Below are positions 41,101 to 50,093 of a DNA stretch of 64,000 bases, one piece after another. Both the position numbers and the translations under genes were made by a program. This DNA is from Pedobacter sp. BMA (GTDB lineage Bacteria > Bacteroidota > Bacteroidia > Sphingobacteriales > Sphingobacteriaceae), in the NCBI RefSeq assembly GCF_001027745.1, contig NZ_LECU01000004.1:186001-250000 (forward strand), given 5' to 3'. Every line of letters starts with the position of its first letter. The first letter of the stretch is position 1. The notes under the pieces are model-generated. The model saw only the letters and a list, made by a program, of their open reading frames with translations, ran no database searches and was not told the DNA's origin.

Positions 41101-41913
41101 TTAGTTTAAGCCGAAAGTTACACCGAAACTCATGTTTTTCAAACCAGCTTGTGCAGGGGTTGCAAACATATCATTGAAATAGTATTTGGTGAATAAACCT
41201 AAACCTCCGTAACCGAATCTAACTGTACCACCGTAACGAACCGACTGGAAGTGATAATTATCATATTGCTTTACTTTTCCAAATTCATCGCTGATTTGTT
41301 TTACTTTTCCGTTCAACAAGAAGCTCACTTCAGGTCCGAGGACAAAATAAAATCTTTTACCTTTCTTGCTTTCTGCCGTGCGGAATTCAAAGTTTAACGG
41401 TATATGCACATAACTGCTGGAGAAACGATTTTTCGAATAAGCCACATTATCGTTGGTGTAAGTTAGCGTTGGCTGATTCTTTTGGATGGTGATATTATCC
41501 CTTAATCTGATCAGCGTCCAGTCGAAACCACCAGCAACATAAATTTTAAAGTTTGAGCTGAAACGATATCCGAACTGCAGTACATCAAATGAGAAAGTAC
41601 TGGTTTTGCCCCCTTTGTAATCAAGAAAATCGTTTGTAGGAGATAAATTGAAATCGCCGTTATCAATTAATCTGGAGAAACCCAAATCAACTCTGGTAAA
41701 GGTTATCCCGCCTACAAATTTGCTTTTCGGAGCTTTTTTTGTGGAGTCGTCCATTTTTGTAACCAGCGTACCACCACCAATTCTCACCATGTATTTATTT
41801 TTCTTTTTTATTACTGTGTCTTTGGCAACAGTATCTTGTTGTGCAAAAGCACTGGTAGTAGTAGCACCGGCAAGTCCGCTTACCAATAATGCTGTATAAA
41901 TTAAACGTTTCAT
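41101..41913 (-). CDS. outer membrane beta-barrel protein
   Basis: A 270-residue protein with a signal peptide (MKRLIYTALLVSGLAGATTTSAFAQ), a Lys/Asp-rich linker and a barrel of about eight strands ending NMSFGVTFGLN. No named family was recognised. It is third in an ECF-sigma operon, so it is probably a regulon member or the stress sensor's neighbour. Confidence 0.75.
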   Translation of the reverse strand: MKRLIYTALLVSGLAGATTTSAFAQQDTVAKDTVIKKKNKYMVRIGGGTLVTKMDDSTKKAPKSKFVGGITFTRVDLGFSRLIDNGDFNLSPTNDFLDYKGGKTSTFSFDVLQFGYRFSSNFKIYVAGGFDWTLIRLRDNITIQKNQPTLTYTNDNVAYSKNRFSSSYVHIPLNFEFRTAESKKGKRFYFVLGPEVSFLLNGKVKQISDEFGKVKQYDNYHFQSVRYGGTVRFGYGGLGLFTKYYFNDMFATPAQAGLKNMSFGVTFGLN

Positions 41914-41961
41914 ATGTTGTGTGTGTTTGTTTCTTTGAACTATTAAGGAGGTATTGCTGGT

Positions 41962-42714
41962 TTATTTTTTATTTTTCTTTCCAAATCTAAACGGGCCGAT
42001 ATTAATAGATGAAATAGAAGAATCATCGTCATCTGTACGGAACTGGATAAACTTTTCTTTCCGTCTGTCTACTTTGTTAACAATCAGGTTCACCACATCG
42101 CCAACATTACGGATTCCTTTGTTTTCACTATCATCACCAGTTACCTCATCAGCAGTTTTAACAATGTTTTCATTCTGCGCTAAAACCACATCTTGCTTTG
42201 GCTGTAGAATCGCTTCGTCAATCTTTGTTTTTAAATCTTTCTGAGGCTCCTCAACTTTTGCAATCATGGTTTCCTGCTTTTGCATTTCAGGGGCAGTGAT
42301 TACCTGTTGTTTTTCTGTTGCTTTAACCTTTTCTTTGATGGCAGTTTTCTCAATTGATTGAGATGATTTTGAAGCACTAGTCAAAACCTGACCCTGATTT
42401 ACTGAACGAGCATCCAGGTCCTTTTCTGTGCCTACAACAGGTTTCGTTTCGACAGCTGGTATAACTGATTTAGGCTCAACATGAGCTGCCAGTTGTTTGG
42501 GCTTAACATCTTGTTGCTGATAAATCAAAAAGCAGACTGTGGCTACTAAAAGCACGGCTGCTGCCGATAACCAATACAATGGAACTACCCTTTTCTTCTT
42601 TGTATCAATTTCACTTTCTATGCTGCTCCACAAGTCTCTCGACGGTATGATTTCAGCATCTTCGAAAGCATTTTTAAATAGCTTATCTAAATCCTTATCC
42701 CGTATAGGTTGCAT
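41962..42714 (-). CDS. putative anti-sigma factor, single-pass membrane protein
   Basis: About 250 residues. A cytosolic N-terminal segment (MQPIRDKDLDKLFKNAFEDAEIIPSRDLW, with the W typical of Bacteroidota anti-sigma-like proteins) is followed by one membrane helix (WLSAAAVLLVATVCFLIYQQ, about 47-66) and a long low-complexity Lys/Glu/Gln periplasmic tail. Its start overlaps the end of the ECF sigma gene by about 20 bp, so translation is coupled. The anti-sigma role is inferred from position and topology. Confidence 0.6.
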   Translation of the reverse strand: MQPIRDKDLDKLFKNAFEDAEIIPSRDLWSSIESEIDTKKKRVVPLYWLSAAAVLLVATVCFLIYQQQDVKPKQLAAHVEPKSVIPAVETKPVVGTEKDLDARSVNQGQVLTSASKSSQSIEKTAIKEKVKATEKQQVITAPEMQKQETMIAKVEEPQKDLKTKIDEAILQPKQDVVLAQNENIVKTADEVTGDDSENKGIRNVGDVVNLIVNKVDRRKEKFIQFRTDDDDSSISSINIGPFRFGKKNKK

Positions 42715-43264
42715 AACCAAATCCCTCCATTTTTATAATTTCTTCTTTTAAAATTGCCCTTGCTCTTGACAGCTGGGATTTGCTGGCGCCTTCAGAAATA
42801 CCCAATGCCTCTCCGATCTCTTTATGTGAATAGCCTTCAATTGCATACATATTGAACACCACCCGGTAACCATCGGCCAGTTTTTGAATCACTTTCATCA
42901 AATCCTGCATCCCCAAACGGCTAAAATCAAATCCGGTTGAAGGCTGTTCGTAAGCTTCGTCTATTTCGACTACACTCAAGCTCCTTAAATTTTTACGGTA
43001 ACTTTCAATTGCCGTATTTACCATTACCCTTCTGATCCATCCTTCAAAAGAACCTTCCCCTCTGTAATCTTTAATCTTCTGAAAGATTTTGATGTAGCCC
43101 AGTTGCAAAACATCTTCGGCTTCCATTCTATCTTTGGCGTAGCGCATACAAACAGCCAGCATTTTCGTTGCAGTTTGCCTGTAGAGCATCTCTTGCATCT
43201 TCCGGTCGCCAGCTTTGCAGCCCTCCATCAAATCGTCTATCGTATAGCTTCGCGTCAATTTCAT
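42695..43264 (-). CDS. RNA polymerase sigma factor, ECF (sigma-70 family)
   Basis: A 189-residue ECF sigma. Region 2 is MLAVCMRYAKDRMEAEDVLQLGYIKIFQKI, region 4 is YAIEGYSHKEIGEALGISEGASKSQLSRAR. The first gene of the sigma/anti-sigma/barrel operon. It would direct transcription of envelope-response genes once released. Confidence 0.92.
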   Translation of the reverse strand: MKLTRSYTIDDLMEGCKAGDRKMQEMLYRQTATKMLAVCMRYAKDRMEAEDVLQLGYIKIFQKIKDYRGEGSFEGWIRRVMVNTAIESYRKNLRSLSVVEIDEAYEQPSTGFDFSRLGMQDLMKVIQKLADGYRVVFNMYAIEGYSHKEIGEALGISEGASKSQLSRARAILKEEIIKMEGFGYATYTG

Positions 43265-43405
43265 TGTGTGTTTGTATATAGAAGATGGCAGATTACAAAC
43301 AATGGTTGCATGAGGTGTAAAAAAAAGTTAAATAAATGATGAAAACCACGTTAACAAATGATTATCAGAAAGATATAATAAATAAGAATACGATATATTA
43401 AACTA

Positions 43406-43438
43406 AAACCCCATAATTTTTTTAAAATTATGGGGTTT
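43406..43438 (-). terminator. terminator after the 43466 gene
   Basis: A perfect 15-bp stem (43406-43420 with 43424-43438) with a 3-nt loop, T's included in the arm; 28 bp past the stop. Confidence 0.75.
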
Positions 43439-43465
43439 GTCAGGCGTGGCTTTGCACCTTAGCCT

Positions 43466-44623
43466 TTATTTTTCTGATTTTTTAACTTTAAACAATTTAA
43501 AATCCTGTTTATAAGTTAGAAAAAATGAATGGTTAAACTGTAGTTGTTTATCTGTATTATCCAGATCAATATGCGGTTCGAAGCGAACATCAAGATATAG
43601 GTTAGGGATTAGTTCTTTCTGATAAGCATAGCGTAATGAAACAATGTTCCTCGCACTTTGCTTTAAGCCATTCGTGTATAAATTACCGGAAACAGATTCA
43701 TACAAGGGCATTCCCTTGATCGAAATGAAGTTATTCCCCTTCCAATATGACGCTACCAGGCTTCCCCATTTACTTTCTACACCCGCATTTAACCACATAC
43801 CGAAACCACCCTGATAGGCCCTCCGTTTATCGGGTGAAAAGTCTTTATAAACAGCGATGTAATTGTCTGTATAAACCTGTTTAATATTGGTGTTAATCTC
43901 TTTATGCAATTTTAGTCCAGTGGCGCCATTGAAAACCGTACTGATCGGAATTTCTTTCAGCATATCGATTTGACCGCCCTGGTGGAAAGCCAGAAACTGA
44001 GCAGGAAAACTGAACTTCCAGCCATTATTCTCAGAGATGGTGGTTTCAGTAGATAAACCACCTACAATCTCTTCTTTGGCTGCTTCACCGGTGTAAATCA
44101 TTTTCTGCCATGCAATCCAGGCATCCAGGTTAAATTTTTTGCGCTCGATTAACAACTGGGTTCCATATTCAACTGGATTGGTAATTGTTCTTTCAAAATC
44201 GTAAAGTGGCTCAATGTACTTGTGCTGAATTCCACCTTCAAGACTACCGAAAATAAGTGTTAAATTCCGCTTATGATATTTAAGGCTAAAAAGTGGCTTC
44301 GCATCAGTAACACCGTTCCGGCCAAAATCTTTGCGGATAAAAGCACCTGCAATAATGGCTAAATTAGGATGTGCATAGTAAACAATCTGAGGTTGCAACT
44401 GGGTTCCATACAAAGTATAGCCATCATGGAAATCGTTGGTATACTCGTAGTTTCGAACGTAATTGAAGTTGTAGAGATTAAAATGAACTTCGTTTGTCAG
44501 ACTGCTATCCGGACGAATCCTGTTTTCCAGTGCAGACTGATCGAACTGGGAAAAAGCAGCCAAGGAAATACAAAGAAGGGATATTAGCAGTAAGGTCTTC
44601 TTCAGACCCGTTTTTATAAACAT
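43466..44623 (-). CDS. exported protein, likely outer membrane barrel
   Basis: A 385-residue protein with a signal peptide (MFIKTGLKKTLLLISLLCISLAAFSQ) and many amphipathic beta strands with aromatic girdles (for example YNFNYVRNYEYTNDFHDGYTLYG). No domain was recognised with certainty. A porin-like or barrel function in the outer membrane is inferred. It stands alone between the ECF operon and the heme cluster. Confidence 0.7.
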   Translation of the reverse strand: MFIKTGLKKTLLLISLLCISLAAFSQFDQSALENRIRPDSSLTNEVHFNLYNFNYVRNYEYTNDFHDGYTLYGTQLQPQIVYYAHPNLAIIAGAFIRKDFGRNGVTDAKPLFSLKYHKRNLTLIFGSLEGGIQHKYIEPLYDFERTITNPVEYGTQLLIERKKFNLDAWIAWQKMIYTGEAAKEEIVGGLSTETTISENNGWKFSFPAQFLAFHQGGQIDMLKEIPISTVFNGATGLKLHKEINTNIKQVYTDNYIAVYKDFSPDKRRAYQGGFGMWLNAGVESKWGSLVASYWKGNNFISIKGMPLYESVSGNLYTNGLKQSARNIVSLRYAYQKELIPNLYLDVRFEPHIDLDNTDKQLQFNHSFFLTYKQDFKLFKVKKSEK

Positions 44624-44642
44624 GAGTTTGGATTTTAAGGCT

Positions 44643-44650
44643 CAAATTTA
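44643..44650 (-). promoter_or_regulatory. candidate -7 element for the 43466 gene
   Basis: TAAATTTG on the minus strand matches TAnnTTTG, 19 bp upstream of the start. No clear -33. Confidence 0.45.
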
Positions 44651-44765
44651 GGATAGTTTTTTCGTAAAGTATAAACTAGCAAGCATCAAGTATCCGGAAC
44701 TGAATATAAGTTTACGCAAAGGAAACAAAGAAGTGTTTGTATATATTTTGCTTTAGTATTTGAGC

Positions 44766-45320
44766 CTACTTCTTCAACCTGTAATTTTTATACAGTTTGA
44801 CAGCAATCATAATCGCCAACGCAACACCCATGATCCCAATTAAGCCGTAGATCCAGTTTAATGCATTTTTTAGAATCACGACGAAAACAATGGCAATCAT
44901 AAAAATGGTGGCCAGTTCCCTCCATAACCTCAGCTGAAAGCTCGTCATTTTGAATTGATTGTTTTGGAGTTGTTTAACAATATTTCCGCAGATGAAATGG
45001 TAAATCAGCAAACCAAACACGAAGCCGAGTTTTACCCACATCCAGTCCATTTGTAAAAGACTGTTGTTTAGGGTGAGCATCCCTACTCCTGCCACAAATG
45101 TAATAATCATTGCAGGCTGGCAAATAATTTTCCATAAAGTAGCCTCCATTTTAACAAATTGTTTAAGGAGGATACTTTTTTCGGGTTCTGATTTATCGTT
45201 CGCTTCTGTGTGGTAAATAAAAAGGCTTAAGATATAGAAAAGACCCGCCATCCAGCTTATTACAAATACGATGTGAACGGCTTTGAAATACTGGTAATAT
45301 GGCAGTAAAATATCTATCAT
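44766..45320 (-). CDS. hemJ: protoporphyrinogen IX oxidase, HemJ type
   Basis: A 184-residue membrane protein with four or five helices. FKAVHIVFVISWMAGLFYILSLFIYH near the N-terminus has the conserved His of HemJ, and WMWVKLGFVFGLLIYH the conserved Lys and second His. HemJ oxidises protoporphyrinogen to protoporphyrin with a bound heme. It lies 13 bp after hemE. A general CopD-like protein is the alternative, less likely here. Confidence 0.88.
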   Translation of the reverse strand: MIDILLPYYQYFKAVHIVFVISWMAGLFYILSLFIYHTEANDKSEPEKSILLKQFVKMEATLWKIICQPAMIITFVAGVGMLTLNNSLLQMDWMWVKLGFVFGLLIYHFICGNIVKQLQNNQFKMTSFQLRLWRELATIFMIAIVFVVILKNALNWIYGLIGIMGVALAIMIAVKLYKNYRLKK

Positions 45321-45333
45321 CCTTTGTTAGAAA

Positions 45334-46359
45334 TTAATATCTAAACTCTTTCACTACCTCAATCGCATACTTCACGTTATCAAAAGGGATATCAGGCATA
45401 ATTCCATGGCCCAAATTGAATATAAACCCTTCTGTTCCACGCATACGTTCAAATAATTTATGAATTTGTGCCTTAATTACACTTTGATCTGCGTATAGAA
45501 TATGTGGATCTAAATTCCCCTGAACAGCAATACCAGCTGGCAAAGCGTTTTTAATGTTTAGTAAATCAGCATTCCAGTCTACCGAAATTACATCGGGTTT
45601 TGCCTCTGCCATTACCGGTGCAAAAACTGAGCTTCCTTTACAGAAAGAAATTACAGGAACATCCTTTCTGTTGAGGTTAGCGATAATCTCCTGAATGTAA
45701 CGGTGAGAAAATTCCTGATAGTCGTTCCATGATAAGGCCAGTGCCCAGCTATCAAAAATCTGAACGGCATTTACACCAGCTGCAATCTGAAGGTTTAGAT
45801 AATCAGCGGTCACTTTCGCAATTTTAGCCAGAAGCTTGTGTGCAAGTTCAGGTTGATTATGGATAAATAGCTTTGTTAGTTTGAAATCTTTAGAAGAACC
45901 ACCTTCAATCAGGTAGCTCATTACCGTAAAAGGTGCACCGGCAAAACCAATTAAAGGGATGCTTCCATCCAAACGTTGCTGAATTACCTTAATTGCATCG
46001 GCAACATATTGTAATTCGTCTAAACAGTCTACATTCAGGTTTTCAATGTCCTGAGCGTTGCGGACAGGATTCGCGAACTTCGGACCAACGCCCTGGGTAA
46101 AACTCAAATCGCCACCCATAGCCTCGCCGGTTACCAGTATGTCACAGAATAAAATGGCAGCATCGATACCCAATAAATCAACAGGCAGCATCGTTACATC
46201 AGCGGCAATTTCAGGAGTTTTGCACATCTCTAAGAAAGAGTACTTGTTTTTGATCTCCCAGTATTGTGGCATAAAACGACCAGCCTGACGCATCATCCAT
46301 ACCGGCGGACGCTCTGTTTGTTTCGAAAATGCTGCGTCTAAAAATAAATTATTCTTCAT
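45334..46359 (-). CDS. hemE: uroporphyrinogen decarboxylase
   Basis: A 341-residue enzyme. RPPVWMMRQAGRFMPQY is the N-terminal signature, AILFCDILV and GFAGAPFTVMSYLIEGG are catalytic-cleft motifs, and FNLGHGIMPDIP lies near the end. Start at 46359 (MKNNLFL). It has its own -7 element upstream, past a terminator, so hemE-hemJ form a separate unit from the TCS genes. Confidence 0.97.
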   Translation of the reverse strand: MKNNLFLDAAFSKQTERPPVWMMRQAGRFMPQYWEIKNKYSFLEMCKTPEIAADVTMLPVDLLGIDAAILFCDILVTGEAMGGDLSFTQGVGPKFANPVRNAQDIENLNVDCLDELQYVADAIKVIQQRLDGSIPLIGFAGAPFTVMSYLIEGGSSKDFKLTKLFIHNQPELAHKLLAKIAKVTADYLNLQIAAGVNAVQIFDSWALALSWNDYQEFSHRYIQEIIANLNRKDVPVISFCKGSSVFAPVMAEAKPDVISVDWNADLLNIKNALPAGIAVQGNLDPHILYADQSVIKAQIHKLFERMRGTEGFIFNLGHGIMPDIPFDNVKYAIEVVKEFRY

Positions 46360-46425
46360 GATTTGTATTTCGGGCATCAAGGGCTTTAAGTCCTTAGCTA
46401 CTTAATTCTTAAAATTGTAATTCCG

Positions 46426-46433
46426 CAAAGGTA
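46426..46433 (-). promoter_or_regulatory. candidate -7 promoter element of hemE-hemJ
   Basis: TACCTTTG on the minus strand matches TAnnTTTG, about 67 bp upstream of hemE and just after the terminator of the TPR gene. The usual TTG is missing. Confidence 0.5.
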
Positions 46434-46446
46434 TAAAATAAAAAAA

Positions 46447-46484
46447 AACGAAATACCTTTTTATTCCTAAACCGGTACTTCGTT
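46447..46484 (-). terminator. terminator after the TPR gene
   Basis: Stem AACGAAGTACC / GGTATTTCGTT as read on the minus strand (one G-T pair), followed by a run of T's. It splits the heme cluster into two transcripts. Confidence 0.8.
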
Positions 46485-46506
46485 TTTCAAAATGACAATT
46501 CGAATA

Positions 46507-47022
46507 TTATAATCTGTTTAATTCCTTTTCGATCTTAACGATGATATCTTTTGAACGGGCTGTTTCAGCAAGCTCTTTTGCGAGCTTAACATAAGCCTCT
46601 GCCCTTTCTTTATCTTTTTTACGCAAAGCCAGATTTGCCAGGTGAATCAGCACATATCCCTTCTGAGTTTTGCCCCCAACAGGAAAACGGCTTGCCAGCT
46701 GAAAATGATATTCAGCTTTGTCCCATTCTTCCTCTTTCAAGGCCATATTGCCTTTCATAAATTCGTAATAGCCTCTGCGGCTTTTAGCCAGTCTTTCCGG
46801 GCTCCTTACTTCATCAAGTAGCAATTGCGCTTTACCAAATTCATTATTTTTGAAGTGTTTGGAAGCCATTAATACAGAGCTGTGCCTGAAGTGGCTCCAG
46901 ATGGTAAATCCAAACAAGAAGGCTGCCAAAGCAGCCAGCTGGTAGTGTTCGTAATAAAGGCAAACCAAAGCAGCTGCAATAAAAACAGCCATTAAAGCAT
47001 ACCTACCCTTATTATTATACAT
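46507..47022 (-). CDS. membrane protein with TPR-like repeats
   Basis: A 171-residue protein with two N-terminal membrane helices (about 8-24 and 29-43), then two or three helical TPR-like repeats (FGKAQLLLDEVRSPERLAKS, WDKAEYHFQLASRFP, KERAEAYVKLAKELAE). Its ATG shares a base with the response regulator stop (TAATG), so it is translationally coupled to the two-component system. It could be a signalling partner or assembly factor. Function unknown. Confidence 0.75.
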   Translation of the reverse strand: MYNNKGRYALMAVFIAAALVCLYYEHYQLAALAAFLFGFTIWSHFRHSSVLMASKHFKNNEFGKAQLLLDEVRSPERLAKSRRGYYEFMKGNMALKEEEWDKAEYHFQLASRFPVGGKTQKGYVLIHLANLALRKKDKERAEAYVKLAKELAETARSKDIIVKIEKELNRL

Positions 47023-47726
47023 TAATGAATATCAGTAAATTTATAACCGACACCACGAATGGAATGAAAGTAAACAGGATTTTTTTGATCCGGTTCAAAA
47101 TACTTACGGAAAGTTAAAATGAAATTGTCAATCGTTCTCGTCGACGGATAGACATCATAGTTCCAAACTGTCTCCAGAATTTGCTCGCGGGAAACTGCTT
47201 CATTTTTACGCTCAATTAAAAGCTTCAGCAACATGGTTTCCTTTTTGGTTAACGGGGTGATGGTACCGTCATCATGTTTAAGTTCAAAAGAGTTGAAATA
47301 AATGGTTTTATCACCAATTTTATAAGAGTTCAGTTCTTTCAGATCATCAGCTTTCAAGCTGCGTTTAACCAGAATCCCCACACGAAGGATAAGTTCTTCA
47401 AGGTTGAACGGTTTAACCAAATAATCATCAGCCCCTTTTTTCAATCCTAATACCCGGTCTTCCGATGTATTTTTTGCAGTTAAAAACATAATAGGCACTT
47501 CAGCATTCTCTAAGCGGATTGTCTCACAAACCTGAAAACCATCCATTTCAGGAAGCATAACATCTAAAACGATCAGATTGAAACGTTCTTCTTTAAATAC
47601 TTTAAGAGCGGTTTTGCCATCTTTAACGGCGTGAACTTTATAACCCTCAAGTTCGAGGTTTAATTTGATAGCATCTAACAAGTGGTCCTCGTCTTCTACC
47701 AATAGAATTCTTAATTTTTGTGACAT
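47022..47726 (-). CDS. response regulator, OmpR/PhoB family
   Basis: A 234-residue protein with a receiver (EDED at 11-14, phospho-Asp55 in IVLDVMLPEMDGF, YLVKPFNLEEL) and a winged-helix OmpR domain (TIDNFILTFRKYFEPDQKNPVYFHSIRGVGYKF). It pairs with the kinase 8 bp upstream. Targets unknown; its place in the heme cluster makes heme genes candidates. Confidence 0.93.
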   Translation of the reverse strand: MSQKLRILLVEDEDHLLDAIKLNLELEGYKVHAVKDGKTALKVFKEERFNLIVLDVMLPEMDGFQVCETIRLENAEVPIMFLTAKNTSEDRVLGLKKGADDYLVKPFNLEELILRVGILVKRSLKADDLKELNSYKIGDKTIYFNSFELKHDDGTITPLTKKETMLLKLLIERKNEAVSREQILETVWNYDVYPSTRTIDNFILTFRKYFEPDQKNPVYFHSIRGVGYKFTDIH

Positions 47727-47734
47727 AATTGAGA

Positions 47735-48601
47735 TTAACTAAATGTTACTTCAAAAATACTCCCCTGAGGCAAATTGTCTTTTACTGTAATATCTGCATC
47801 ATGGTATTGTAAAACCTCTTTCACAATAAACAAGCCTAAACCTGTTCCTTTCGCTTTCCTGACATTCTCATTACCAACGCGGTAAAACTTATCAAATATC
47901 AACATTTTTTCGGGATCTGAAATACCCGGACCTTTATCGATTACACTTAATTGAATATGCCCATCTACTTTATCTAAAAGCACATTTATCTCATCACAGG
48001 GACTTGAGTATTTAACTGCATTTTCTATCAAATTTGTAACAACTGACGATAAGGCAAACTTGTCACCCATAATCTGCAAATTTGGCTGAATCTGGGCATT
48101 TATCAATTGCTCATTTCCGCAGGAATGCACCTGCAACCGATCTGTTATTTTATAAACCAGTTCAGAGAAGTTAAATTCTTCTTTAGGGAAGGTATATGAC
48201 CGGTTTTCAATTTTAGTTGCCAATAACATGTTTTCAACCAGATCATCTAAGCGTTCAATATCTTTTAGCGAATTATTTAACAAAGAAACCTGACGTGCTT
48301 TATCTAAATCTCTTTTAACAATGGTCTGGATAGAAAGTTTGATTGCTGCTAACGGTGATTTCAATTCATGCGTAATTGACATGAGGAAATTCTGCTGCTG
48401 TTCTCTTAATTTATCCTCGCGTTTTAATGATTGATGCAGGAAATATCCCCCTATACAAAGCAAAAACAAAAACACTGAACCCTCACCCATAATCATTGTC
48501 ATGCGGCTAGGTTGTAAACGCACTACTAAAGTGCCCCAGGAAATGAGCTGAACCAGGGCATAAAGCAATAACGCATAGAATATGATAATTGATTTTTTCA
48601 T
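47735..48601 (-). CDS. minimal sensor histidine kinase
   Basis: A 288-residue kinase with two membrane helices (about 5-26 and 41-57) joined by a loop of about 14 residues, so no periplasmic sensor domain. Then HisKA with His78 (ITHELKSPLAAIK), and HATPase_c (VTNLIENAVKYS, DKGPGI, GTGLGLFIVKEV). The signal is presumably membrane-borne or sensed with a partner. It follows hemL by 45 bp. Confidence 0.92.
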   Translation of the reverse strand: MKKSIIIFYALLLYALVQLISWGTLVVRLQPSRMTMIMGEGSVFLFLLCIGGYFLHQSLKREDKLREQQQNFLMSITHELKSPLAAIKLSIQTIVKRDLDKARQVSLLNNSLKDIERLDDLVENMLLATKIENRSYTFPKEEFNFSELVYKITDRLQVHSCGNEQLINAQIQPNLQIMGDKFALSSVVTNLIENAVKYSSPCDEINVLLDKVDGHIQLSVIDKGPGISDPEKMLIFDKFYRVGNENVRKAKGTGLGLFIVKEVLQYHDADITVKDNLPQGSIFEVTFS

Positions 48602-48646
48602 TATTTCGGGTTGAGGCCGGTTAGGTTATTGATACACATTTGAACA

Positions 48647-50017
48647 TTATTTTTTGAACACTAAATCAAGTGCTTCAAAAATTGCCCTTTTTGCTTTTTC
48701 CAGTTCTATTTTAGTATGTGCTGAAGATACAAAACCTACTTCATATCCGGATGGCCCCAGGTATATGCCTCTGTTTAGTAACTCGCGGTGCATGATTTTA
48801 AATTTCTCCATGCTATTGGCATCAATATCATCAGCCGATTGAATTTTATCCTTATCAGTGAAGGCAAACCAAAAGATAGAGCCAACAGTAAAAACCTTAA
48901 ACTTATAGTTTCTGGCTGTTGCAAAGCGTTGTATGCTGGCAACAAACTCCTGCGCTTTAGCGTTCAGATCTTTGTAAAAACCAGATTTACTGAGCTCAGT
49001 TAGCGTGGCAATACCTGCAGCCATAGCAACCGGATTACCAGACAAGGTACCCGCCTGATAAACGCCGCCATCCGGAGAAATATGCGCCATAATTTCCGCC
49101 GAAGCACCATACATACCAACAGGGAGTCCGCCACCGATAATCTTTCCGTAGGTAACTATATCCGGCGTAATACCATAATATGCTGCTGCACCTTCAAAAC
49201 CAACCCGAAAACCTGTAATTACCTCATCAAAAATCAAAAGAGAATTATTATCTGTACAAATTTTACGCAAGAAGTGAATGTAATCTTCATCTTGAATAAT
49301 CAAACCATTGTTTGCAGGAATGCCTTCAATTATTACTGCAGCAATCTGGTCTTTAAACTGTGAAAAAGCCTGTTCAATTGCAGCGGTATCATTTAGTGGA
49401 ATGACAATAGTTTCTTCTGCAAAAGACTTTGGAACGCCGGCAGACGATGTTTCTCCGAATGTAACCAGTCCTGAACCAGCCTTCACCAAAAGTGAATCAC
49501 TATGACCATGGTAGCATCCTTCAAACTTCAATATTTTATCCCTGCCTGTAAAGCCTCTTGCTAAGCGAATAGCCGACATTACGGCTTCTGTACCCGAACT
49601 TGTAAAACGGATTTTTTCTACAAAGCGATTATTTTTAATGATCAACTCCGCAATTTCATTTTCCAAAGCTGTTGGCGCACCAAAACTCATTCCGTTTTGC
49701 ATCACCTCTGTAACTTTCTCTCTGATTTTTGGGTTGTTATGTCCAAGGATCAAAGGTCCCCAGCTCCCACAAAAGTCAATAAACTGATTACCATCAGCAT
49801 CCCAAATGTAGCAACCATCACCCTTCTCAATGAAAAGTGGTGTTCCATAAACAGATTTAAAAGCCCTTACCGGTGAGTTCACTCCACCAGGGAAATATGT
49901 TTTAGACTTCTCATACAGTTCAGCTGATTTTACTCGGGAAATATCAGGTTTACTCCCGGTATTTACAGGGATATCGGCTTCGTTGCCTGAAAACATTTTT
50001 TTTATTGAATCTAACAT
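48647..50017 (-). CDS. hemL: glutamate-1-semialdehyde 2,1-aminomutase
   Basis: A 456-residue PLP aminotransferase-like enzyme. FPGGVNSPVRAFKSV is the HemL signature, FCGSWGPLILGHN follows, and the PLP Lys lies in VTYGKIIGGGLPVGMYG. It makes 5-aminolevulinate from glutamate-1-semialdehyde. I chose the start at 50017 (MLDSIKKM); a 21-codon extension upstream does not match the family. Confidence 0.96.
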   Translation of the reverse strand: MLDSIKKMFSGNEADIPVNTGSKPDISRVKSAELYEKSKTYFPGGVNSPVRAFKSVYGTPLFIEKGDGCYIWDADGNQFIDFCGSWGPLILGHNNPKIREKVTEVMQNGMSFGAPTALENEIAELIIKNNRFVEKIRFTSSGTEAVMSAIRLARGFTGRDKILKFEGCYHGHSDSLLVKAGSGLVTFGETSSAGVPKSFAEETIVIPLNDTAAIEQAFSQFKDQIAAVIIEGIPANNGLIIQDEDYIHFLRKICTDNNSLLIFDEVITGFRVGFEGAAAYYGITPDIVTYGKIIGGGLPVGMYGASAEIMAHISPDGGVYQAGTLSGNPVAMAAGIATLTELSKSGFYKDLNAKAQEFVASIQRFATARNYKFKVFTVGSIFWFAFTDKDKIQSADDIDANSMEKFKIMHRELLNRGIYLGPSGYEVGFVSSAHTKIELEKAKRAIFEALDLVFKK

Positions 50018-50093
50018 CTTTTTATGGTTGAAGGCTGCAAGGTAGAAGGCAAAAAGTCCGGGATTCAAACCCGAAATCATTCAGGCTTAACCC

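Noticed and set aside
50059..50073. CGGGATTCAAACCCG, resembling a tRNA T-arm, between hemB and hemL
   Set aside because: No acceptor, D-arm or anticodon arm can be built around it, and the loop lacks the TTCRA consensus.
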